Positions 1 to 5,400 of a DNA stretch of 12,945 bases are shown here, in pieces (position 1 is the first letter of the stretch; each line of letters opens with the position of its first letter). The stretch covers positions 1 to 12,945 of the forward strand of contig WQSV01000024.1 in assembly GCA_009787685.1 (NCBI GenBank), written 5' to 3'. The stretch is from Bacillota bacterium. Lineage in GTDB: Bacteria; Bacillota; Clostridia; Christensenellales; Pumilibacteraceae. Under the pieces are notes generated by a model, which was given only the letters and a program-made list of their open reading frames with translations, was not told the origin of the DNA and ran no database searches. The position numbers were made by a program, and so were the translations under genes.

Positions 1-1153
1 CTCTTTTTCTATCGTGGATACGATCAAGAACAGAAAAGTTTTTTATCATTGCCTTGCTTGGAGATGTTGTTGTTTTTATTTCAATGGGATACAAAGTTTT
101 GTTATCTTCAATAATTATATCAATCTCAATTTTATCCTTATCCCTATAATAAAATAGTGGTGGATAAATCTCTCCATCATTATAATAGCTTTTTAAAATT
201 TCCGAAACTACATAGGTTTCAAAAATATGCCCCCACCTTGCACCACTTGTCAACTGCTCAGGAGTATTCCAACCACTAAGATAACATAATAACCCCGTAT
301 CCAACAAATATAGCTTTGGAGATTTACTAAGACGCTTATTCTGATTGTTCGCATATGGTTGCAACAAATAAATATGACCGCTCATTTCCAAGACAGACAA
401 CCAACTACTAACAGTTGGAACGCTTTTTCCACAAATTTCTGCAAGCAATGTTGTGTTTAATTGCTCTCCACTCAACGATGCAACACCTTTTATAAATTTT
501 ATAAATGCACTCATATTTTCAGCCTTGATAATTTCTCTCACATCCTTTTCAAGATACGACTGCACATACGATGAATAATAATCTTTCCAATCTTTCAAAT
601 CAGATTCCGTCTTATGGATTTCAGGGAACGACCCTGCATGGACGATTTTGGTCAATTCATCATAACGCTTCTTCTGTCGCCCATTGCTCATCTCATCAAT
701 ATGAGTTTTTGTTGGCAAAAATGGCACCGAATAACCCACTTGAGATAATTCTCTTAACGACAGTCCCAACATCTTAATAATACCCGCACGACCCGCAAGG
801 CTCTCAGTGACCCCACGCATAAGCTCAAAACTATGCGAACCCGTTAAATAGTATTGCCCACTCATCAAATCTTCATCAACTTTCATCTTGATATAATCAA
901 ATATCTGAGGACATTTTTGAATCTCATCAATAATAATAGGTGGCTTATTTTCCGCAATAAAGGCTGTAGCATTATCTTCAGCATTCACTCTCAATATAGG
1001 GTCATCAAGAGTAACATATCTCGCACTCTCGCCAACAATGTGCTTCAAAATTGTTGTCTTTCCAACTTGCCTAGGTCCTGTTACAATAAGTGCAGGCTTT
1101 CTTTTTTCTTGTCTTTTGATAACTTGACTAATGTGTCTATTGTAAAATTTCAT
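1..1153 (-). CDS. AAA_14/DUF4143-type ATP-binding protein (3' partial)
   Basis: My translation from an ATG at 1153 gives 384 open codons running off the left edge. Visible motifs are Walker A GPRQVGKTT (about residues 26-34), Walker B IIIDEIQ (73-79), a sensor-like TGSHS (104-108) and an SLAGRAG box (118-124). A winged-helix-like middle follows, then a C-terminal nuclease-fold stretch KIEIDIIIE...IEIK (about 342-360) resembling the PD-(D/E)xK-like DUF4143 domain. This domain order is typical of the widespread bacterial and archaeal AAA_14/DUF4143 family, usually around 400 residues, so only a short tail is missing. The biological role of the family is poorly known; members are scattered and often horizontally acquired. 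GGAG stands 9 nt before the ATG. The gene has its own strong promoter and inverted repeat, and lies directly against a truncated dpaB, which suggests it arrived by insertion or rearrangement. Confidence 0.9.
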   Translation of the reverse strand, partial: MKFYNRHISQVIKRQEKRKPALIVTGPRQVGKTTILKHIVGESARYVTLDDPILRVNAEDNATAFIAENKPPIIIDEIQKCPQIFDYIKMKVDEDLMSGQYYLTGSHSFELMRGVTESLAGRAGIIKMLGLSLRELSQVGYSVPFLPTKTHIDEMSNGRQKKRYDELTKIVHAGSFPEIHKTESDLKDWKDYYSSYVQSYLEKDVREIIKAENMSAFIKFIKGVASLSGEQLNTTLLAEICGKSVPTVSSWLSVLEMSGHIYLLQPYANNQNKRLSKSPKLYLLDTGLLCYLSGWNTPEQLTSGARWGHIFETYVVSEILKSYYNDGEIYPPLFYYRDKDKIEIDIIIEDNKTLYPIEIKTTTSPSKAMIKNFSVLDRIHDRKR

Positions 1154-1163
1154 AAAAATTATC

Positions 1164-1217
1164 TCCGTCTAATTTAAATTATAACTTTATATTAGACGGA
1201 ATATCTGGCTTTGTCAA
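1164..1217 (-). promoter_or_regulatory. Promoter and inverted-repeat operator of the DUF4143 ATPase gene
   Basis: On the minus strand, TTGACA (1217-1212), a 17-bp spacer and TAATAT (1194-1189) form a near-consensus housekeeping promoter with +1 expected near 1182. A perfect 10-bp inverted repeat, TCCGTCTAAT at 1164-1173 and ATTAGACGGA at 1191-1200, has one arm over the -10 box and the other over the Shine-Dalgarno GGAG. The outer arm lies upstream of the expected +1, so it should not be transcribed. This favours a DNA operator over an RNA hairpin. The regulator is unknown. Confidence 0.7.
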
Positions 1218-1274
1218 GCAAAAAACACTTCAACTAAAAATATAATTTTTCATCACACAATTTGAAATATTTTT

Positions 1275-1580
1275 TTAATTTAAACTTCGGACCACTTTCA
1301 TTAACAAAACATCCAATTTCTTCATTGGCCCAAACTGTTCTGCGCCTACTATTGTGTCAACTGGCTTTTTTCTTGTTATTTTTTCTGTGTCTTCATAGAG
1401 TTCTTTGACTCCATAGAATCGAGTGCTTGTTGAAGCAACATTGTTTGAAAAAATTGGGAACACTTCATTTTCTTTTGCAAGTTTTCCCATCGCATCAATT
1501 GCATCAAGAAATGTGCAATATGACCCCGTTAGACAAAAACCTATTTTCAAGTTTTTTAGTTTTTGATTATCGTTTTCCAT
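1275..1580 (-). pseudogene. dpaB: Dipicolinate synthase subunit B, C-terminally truncated
   Basis: The 101-residue product matches the N-terminal half of DpaB/SpoVFB, the flavoprotein-like partner of DpaA in making dipicolinic acid, the Ca2+ chelator of the spore core. Visible family features are IGFCLTGSYCTF (residues 13-24), an STRF motif (52-55) and VDTIVGAEQFGP (74-85). The family is about 195-200 residues long. Here similarity stops after about residue 93, and the conserved second half (the APxTGN region and the following LRN-RPVV region) is absent. The reading ends in an unrelated MKVVRSLN tail, about 60 bp before the neighbouring ATPase promoter. It starts 5 nt after the dpaA stop, with AGGAG lying inside the end of dpaA, so the two are translationally linked. 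It is probably non-functional. A second dpaB copy elsewhere, or an assembly junction, remains possible. Confidence 0.75.
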
Positions 1581-1585
1581 TTTTT

Positions 1586-2338
1586 TTATATTCTCCTTAA
1601 TATGCTTTTCTTCACTTCGTTTGCGGCACTATAGGGTGCGACAATACTTGGAATGCCAAGATATAATTTTGTTTTGAGAAATAATTTTTGCGCTGAATCA
1701 TAGTCAAGTCCTCCCGGGGCAGAAGCAAGATCAAGAATGAATGTTGATTTTTTGACTTTTTTCAAAACTTTGTGTGGCATGACTAGTGCTGGAATTGTGT
1801 TAATAATAACATCAACTTCGTCAAAATGAGACGCCATGTTTTTTAATGGGAGCGTTTTGTCGAAAAGTATTGCTGTCATGTTTTTTCTTTCTCGTGCTGC
1901 GATTATGACGAATGCAGACATGTCTTTAAACACTTTTGCACATGCTTTTGCAACGCGACCGCTTCCCAGAATCAAAACATTCATTCCAGCCAACGATTTG
2001 TCTGTTTGAAGAATGACTTCCGCAAGCGCTCCCTCTGCCGTTAAATAAGCATTTTTGACAACGAGAAGTTCGTCGTCAAAGTAGTTGACCGTTTTGATAT
2101 TTTTCTTTTTCAAAATGTCTTTTGCTTCGTTGTCAATTTTCAAGCAAAAAACAGTGCTGAATGGCGGCACTCTTTCTGCGATTTTTTTGTCTATCATTCT
2201 TTTGAAACTGAACAAAAAAACAGCAGACTCACTGCCCTCAAACTCTTCTAGTGCAGCGACATTTAAGCCTTCGTCTTTCAAAAGCCGTCTCAAGTATTCC
2301 CCTCTTTTATCAAGAGTTTCAACCACAAAAACTTCCAT
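1586..2338 (-). CDS. dpaA: Dipicolinate synthase subunit A
   Basis: DpaA/SpoVFA converts dihydrodipicolinate-level lysine-pathway intermediates to dipicolinic acid in the mother cell during sporulation, together with DpaB. The 250-residue product shows the conserved LTAEGA (99-104), a Rossmann nucleotide-binding loop VLILGSGRVA (121-130), VIINTIPALV (177-186), the strong family signature ILDLASAPGG (201-210) and GIPSIVAP (228-235). It is shorter than the roughly 300 residues of Bacillus SpoVFA, mostly through a compact N-terminal domain. An in-frame TGA lies two codons upstream, which fixes the start at 2338 or later; ATG 2338 is kept because it preserves the first beta strand. There is no Shine-Dalgarno site. 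CATAATATG (2351-2343) resembles a sigma-K -10 element, and an AC dinucleotide lies 15-17 nt upstream; this is suggestive only. The subunit looks intact, although its partner is truncated. Confidence 0.9.
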   Translation of the reverse strand: MEVFVVETLDKRGEYLRRLLKDEGLNVAALEEFEGSESAVFLFSFKRMIDKKIAERVPPFSTVFCLKIDNEAKDILKKKNIKTVNYFDDELLVVKNAYLTAEGALAEVILQTDKSLAGMNVLILGSGRVAKACAKVFKDMSAFVIIAARERKNMTAILFDKTLPLKNMASHFDEVDVIINTIPALVMPHKVLKKVKKSTFILDLASAPGGLDYDSAQKLFLKTKLYLGIPSIVAPYSAANEVKKSILRRI

Positions 2339-2358
2339 AGTTCATATTATGAAACTAG

Positions 2359-2388
2359 TTGACTTTGTGTTATAAAAAATTGTATAAT
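2359..2388 (+). promoter_or_regulatory. Promoter of the tyrosine recombinase gene
   Basis: TTGACT (2359-2364) and TATAAT (2383-2388) are separated by 18 bp, giving +1 near 2395. The leader of about 57 nt holds a small imperfect hairpin (GTGAAGC against GCTTTCAC, about 2409-2429). The intergenic region is shared with divergent dpaA. Confidence 0.6.
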
Positions 2389-2451
2389 ATATTTAAGCAA
2401 ATATTGTGTGAAGCAAAAATGCTTTCACCTCACTGCTAAGCATTCAAGAAA

Positions 2452-3489
2452 ATGGATTTTTTTTCTAATAGAGACGAAGTTAATATTGAAAAAACTCGGG
2501 AGATTTTAGAGAACCTCCCTCCTTTTGTTGAAGAATTTTTTGTTGGAATCTCTCTTCGAACTTCGACATTAACAAGACTCGGCTATGCAGTTGACTTGAA
2601 AATATTTTTTGACTACCTCACAAAAAAGAAATTTCGCTCTCTCAAAATTGATGAAATAACCATTCACGACATTGAGCAAATTGAAGTTTTTGATATTGAA
2701 TTATTCATGGAATATCTCTCGTCCTATGTTCTTGATGGCAAAAAATTGAAATGTGAAAAGAGTGCGAAATTGAGAAAACTCAGCACGATTCGTTCATTTT
2801 TCAAATACTTTTTCAAGCGCGGAAGACTCTCCAAAGACGTTTCAAGCAAAATTGAAATGGCGAGAGCAAAGGAAAAACCAATCATCAAGCTTGAAATTGA
2901 CGAAATTGTGAAACTTCTTGACAGTGTTGAAAGTGGCACAAATTTTGGAGAGCGACAAAACAAATATGTTGAAAACACGAAGATTCGTGATGTTGCGATT
3001 TTGACTCTTTTTTTGGGGACAGGCATTCGTATTTCTGAACTTGTTGGGCTTGACAAAAACGATTTGTTTCTTGCAACAAACAGTTTTAGTGTGACAAGAA
3101 AGGGCGGGGGCAAAAGCATACTTTATTTCTCTGACGAGGTTCTAGGAGCGCTTGAAGTCTATTTAGAGTGGCGAAACAAGAGGCTTGAGGAAAAGGGCAT
3201 CAAAGAAGGCGCTCTTTTTATATCGCTTCAGAACTCAAGAATTAGTGTTCGTGCAACTCAAATACTCGTCAAAAAATTCACATCACTCATCTCCCCTCTT
3301 AAAAAAATAACTCCCCACAAATTGCGCTCAACCTATGGCACAACGCTCTACAATGAGACGCGAGATATTTATGTTGTTGCCGATGTTTTAGGGCACAAAG
3401 ACATCAACACAACAAAGAAACATTATGCTGCGATATCAGATGAAAACCGAAGAGTTGCATCAAGAGCAGTGAAGCTACGAGAAGATTAA
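2452..3489 (+). CDS. Tyrosine recombinase/integrase, XerS-like
   Basis: This 345-residue protein is a complete tyrosine recombinase that cuts and rejoins DNA at specific sites. The N-terminal SAM-like DNA-binding domain covers about residues 20-130 and the catalytic domain about 145-340. Visible catalytic residues are Arg193 (in TGIRISELVGLD), Lys217 or Lys221 (RKGGGK), His289 and Arg292 (HKLR), His315 (LGHKD) and the nucleophile Tyr325 (KKHYAA). It is about 45 residues longer than XerC/XerD. The LPPFVEEFF start and overall length resemble XerS, the single-protein chromosome-dimer recombinase of streptococci. XerC/D-type or an element integrase are the alternatives. The start has only a weak ribosome site, and no good hairpin terminator follows. 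I found no convincing dif-like 28-bp site in the flanks. Confidence 0.88.
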   Translation: MDFFSNRDEVNIEKTREILENLPPFVEEFFVGISLRTSTLTRLGYAVDLKIFFDYLTKKKFRSLKIDEITIHDIEQIEVFDIELFMEYLSSYVLDGKKLKCEKSAKLRKLSTIRSFFKYFFKRGRLSKDVSSKIEMARAKEKPIIKLEIDEIVKLLDSVESGTNFGERQNKYVENTKIRDVAILTLFLGTGIRISELVGLDKNDLFLATNSFSVTRKGGGKSILYFSDEVLGALEVYLEWRNKRLEEKGIKEGALFISLQNSRISVRATQILVKKFTSLISPLKKITPHKLRSTYGTTLYNETRDIYVVADVLGHKDINTTKKHYAAISDENRRVASRAVKLRED

Positions 3490-3616
3490 TTTGGAGCATG
3501 AAACATGAAGATTGGAGAATAAGCATTGACAAAATTAAGTTAATATTTCCTATTTACTATTCCCAACACTATATCCTTCATTCATAAAGTTTTACAAAAG
3601 GTTTACAAATTTTCAA

Positions 3617-3645
3617 TTGACTTTTTTTCTGCAAGATGTTATAAT
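3617..3645 (+). promoter_or_regulatory. Strong extended -10 promoter of the orphan membrane protein
   Basis: TTGACT (3617-3622), a 17-bp spacer and a perfect TATAAT (3640-3645) preceded by TGT, making an extended -10. Expected +1 is near 3652, leaving a leader of about 44 nt with AGGAG at 3680-3684 before the ATG at 3696. Confidence 0.75.
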
Positions 3646-3695
3646 GAATATCCACTCCAAGAAAAGAGTAGAGAAAAGCAGGAGAAAAAATATTT

Positions 3696-4448
3696 ATGAA
3701 CAACTTTGACCATTCAATATTATTTGAAAGTCACAAGATGAACACACGCTTTAAAAGGCGCGCAGGAGGAAGAATATTCGGACTGATTGTGCATTTGCTT
3801 GCGAGCATTTTTGCAACTGCCCTTGCGATTGTCATCATTGCATTCCCCTGTCAAATTCCATTTCTTCCGTCGGTCTTCGTTTGGCACGTTTTGATTATGC
3901 TTGGGATTGCGACTCTGTTTTGGATTCAAACACTGTATTATTTCATTATGTTTGTTTCTAATTCGAATTTGCAAAAACCATATCGTAGTGCTGTTCTTGC
4001 AATCATTTTCTTCCCTGTTTTGGGATTCACTCACATTTTTTTTGTTGCGCTTGAAAGAAACGACAAAAGAAAAACATCAAGAATTAACTTTGAGCCGATT
4101 GCAAAAGAATTCAAAAACATTGAATCTTCAACAAGCGATATCAGAAGAATTCGCGACAAAAGACTTGGTCAAATTAGTTTCTGGACTGGCTCAGTTGAGC
4201 AAATTGAAAATCTTTCACCACAAGTCAGAGCGAGTGTTGAGGGACTTGACACTGCGATTGAAAACTTCTTGACAGTTGTCTATGCCCATGGACTCGGAGT
4301 TTTCTTCCAAAATGCAAAGGCAATGAAATATATGATTGAATGCGCGATGTCGGCAAGAAAAGATTCAAATCAAGTTAAGGACATTGAAGGATTTTTTGCA
4401 AGACATGTTAGAACCGAACAAACAACAGATGCATTTTTAAAAAGATAA
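3696..4448 (+). CDS. Unrecognised membrane protein with C-terminal soluble domain
   Basis: I do not recognise this 250-residue protein. After a short N-terminus with a basic patch (RFKRRAGGR, 18-26) there are three hydrophobic segments at about 27-50, 60-87 and 99-119. A polar, mostly helical region of about 130 residues follows, rich in Lys, Arg and Glu. There is no signal peptidase site and no catalytic motif that I can see. Basic residues flank both the first and the last segment, so the topology is unclear; two of the three segments may form a hairpin. The gene is monocistronic: a near-consensus extended -10 promoter, AGGAG 11 nt before the ATG, and a hairpin terminator straight after the stop. 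Expression should be high in growing cells. There is no functional link to its neighbours. Confidence 0.8.
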   Translation: MNNFDHSILFESHKMNTRFKRRAGGRIFGLIVHLLASIFATALAIVIIAFPCQIPFLPSVFVWHVLIMLGIATLFWIQTLYYFIMFVSNSNLQKPYRSAVLAIIFFPVLGFTHIFFVALERNDKRKTSRINFEPIAKEFKNIESSTSDIRRIRDKRLGQISFWTGSVEQIENLSPQVRASVEGLDTAIENFLTVVYAHGLGVFFQNAKAMKYMIECAMSARKDSNQVKDIEGFFARHVRTEQTTDAFLKR

Positions 4449-4456
4449 GTTTTTTA

Positions 4457-4488
4457 AAGGGTAGTGTTCAAAATCACTATCCTTTTTC
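4457..4488 (+). terminator. Rho-independent terminator of the orphan membrane protein gene
   Basis: An 11-bp stem with one G-U pair (4457-4467 with 4476-4486), an 8-nt loop and a T-run, starting 8 nt after the stop codon. Confidence 0.8.
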
Positions 4489-4528
4489 AATGCTTAATGC
4501 ACAGCTCGCAACACACAATAATTGTTGA

Positions 4529-4740
4529 AGTGTTCAAAACTAAGATATTGCTTATAAAGATGACAATTGAACGTTAGAATAGAAGTTTTAATAACGGACG
4601 TTTTGAATACATTGCGGAATGTCAAGGACTCCTCCCCTAGAGTTGTTTTTTTAATGGTGACACTTGATTCTTCATTCTGGGCAAATACACACCTCCATTT
4701 TTTTGTGTCAAAAAGCAGATTCTAAACTATCTGCTTTTTG
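4529..4740 (+). ncRNA. Candidate structured small RNA with C-rich loops
   Basis: This interval has no convincing protein gene but has ordered structure on the plus strand. (a) GTGTTCAAAAC (4530-4540) pairs with GTTTTGAATAC (4600-4610), 11 bp with one G-U; CGTTA (4572-4576) and TAACG (4592-4596) nest inside. (b) A hairpin at 4627-4644 exposes a CTCCTCCCCT run (4629-4638) and is followed by seven T. (c) ACACA/TGTGT (4687-4691, 4704-4708) exposes CCTCC. (d) A 12-bp terminator stem closes the interval. Two CCTCC loops complementary to Shine-Dalgarno sequences are characteristic of Firmicute regulatory RNAs such as RsaE or LhrC; this is an analogy, not homology. A weak -10 (AATAAT, 4517-4522) would start the RNA at the first stem. 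It does not match 6S, SRP, RNase P or tmRNA as I know them. The interval may instead be remnant sequence. Confidence 0.35.
4709..4740. terminator. Strong symmetric terminator hairpin
   Basis: A perfect 12-bp stem (4709-4720 with 4729-4740) and an 8-nt loop, with A-run and T-run on opposite arms so it could work in both directions. No known gene ends here on either strand, which is the main reason to suspect an unannotated transcript. Confidence 0.75.
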
Positions 4741-4795
4741 CCAACTTCGCTCTAGGCGTGCTTTATAATATGTCCGTATAAATTTGATATCATTA

Positions 4796-4832
4796 AAAAA
4801 GCGCTGACTCATGCTTGAAGTCAGCGCTTTTT
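4796..4832 (-). terminator. Terminator of rplS
   Basis: A perfect 13-bp stem (4796-4808 with 4820-4832) with an 11-nt loop and a T-run on the minus strand, about 30 nt after the rplS stop. Its symmetry also lets it stop plus-strand transcripts. Confidence 0.85.
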
Positions 4833-4862
4833 GATTGTTTGATGATTTTTGACATACCAAAC

Positions 4863-5249
4863 TTATTCTGCTTTTGCTTTTGGAGCTTTTGCAGTTTTTG
4901 AAGAAAGGTCTTCTTTGATTTTTGCGGCTTTTCCAGTGAGGTTTCTAAGATAATAAAGTTTAGCTCTGCGAACTTTACCTTTTTTGATAACTTCAACTCT
5001 GTCGATTCTTGGAGAGTGGATAGCAAATGAACGCTCGATTCCAACTCCATATGAAACACGACGAACTGTGAAGCTTTCTCTCACTCCGCCATTTTTCTTT
5101 GCGATTACTGTTCCTTCAAATGCTTGAAGACGCTCTCTTGTTCCCTCAACAACTTTAACGAACACTTTAACAACATCACCAACATCAAATGCTGGCACTT
5201 CTGTTTTCATATATTCTTTTTCGATTGCATCGATTAATACATTTCTCAT
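4863..5249 (-). CDS. rplS: 50S ribosomal protein L19
   Basis: L19 sits at the interface of the two ribosomal subunits. The 128-residue product shows the family landmarks: PAFDVGDVVKVFVKVVEGTRER (18 onward), FEGTVIAKK, the FTVRRVSYGVGIERSF core, HSPRIDRVEVIKKGKVRRAKLYYLR and a C-terminal LTGKAAKIKE. It is about 13 residues longer than the usual 115, ending in a Lys/Ala-rich tail (KTAKAPKAKAE). AAGGAAAG lies about 10 nt before the ATG. In most bacteria rplS ends the rpsP-rimM-trmD operon. Here it is alone with its own promoter and terminator, downstream of a Ca2+-ATPase on the same strand. Confidence 0.97.
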   Translation of the reverse strand: MRNVLIDAIEKEYMKTEVPAFDVGDVVKVFVKVVEGTRERLQAFEGTVIAKKNGGVRESFTVRRVSYGVGIERSFAIHSPRIDRVEVIKKGKVRRAKLYYLRNLTGKAAKIKEDLSSKTAKAPKAKAE

Positions 5250-5302
5250 TTTGTTTTCTTTCCTTTTGTCTTTTGTTGCCTAGTTTTCACGCAACATTAC
5301 CA

Positions 5303-5338
5303 ATTCTACCACACTTGAAAAACTTTTGCAAGCGTTTT
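5303..5338 (-). promoter_or_regulatory. rplS promoter (shared AAAAC-NN-TTGCA type)
   Basis: On the minus strand: AAAAC (5338-5334), two bases, TTGCAA (5331-5326), a 17-bp spacer ending in TGG, and TAGAAT (5308-5303), an extended -10. Expected +1 is near 5296, giving a leader of about 47 nt. The same layout occurs at rpsB and at the AEC carrier. Confidence 0.75.
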
Positions 5339-5400
5339 AACACATAAATTTTTTTATTTTTTTATTATTCGGGATGCCGAGGACGATGTTCACTACTTTT

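Noticed and set aside
571..1177. Plus-strand open frames of 68 and 107 codons
   Set aside because: They lie antisense to the DUF4143 ATPase, whose Walker motifs are clear on the minus strand; their translations have no family features.
2724..3119. Minus-strand 131- and 64-codon frames inside the recombinase gene
   Set aside because: They are antisense to an intact tyrosine recombinase with all catalytic residues.
3490..3695. dif site or recombinase attachment site
   Set aside because: No 28-bp imperfect palindrome resembling known dif sites; only a promoter for the next gene was supportable.
4501..4745. 6S RNA, SRP RNA or RNase P RNA
   Set aside because: The 11-bp stem was suggestive of 6S, but no matching closing stem or conserved bases were found, and the SRP and RNase P signature sequences are absent.
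4764..4769. TATAAT on the plus strand between two terminators
   Set aside because: There is no acceptable -35 at 16-18 bp, and a transcript would run at once into the rplS terminator.
5346..5400. Terminator after the Ca2+-ATPase
   Set aside because: Only a 4-bp stem (TCGG/CCGA) without a T-run on the minus strand.
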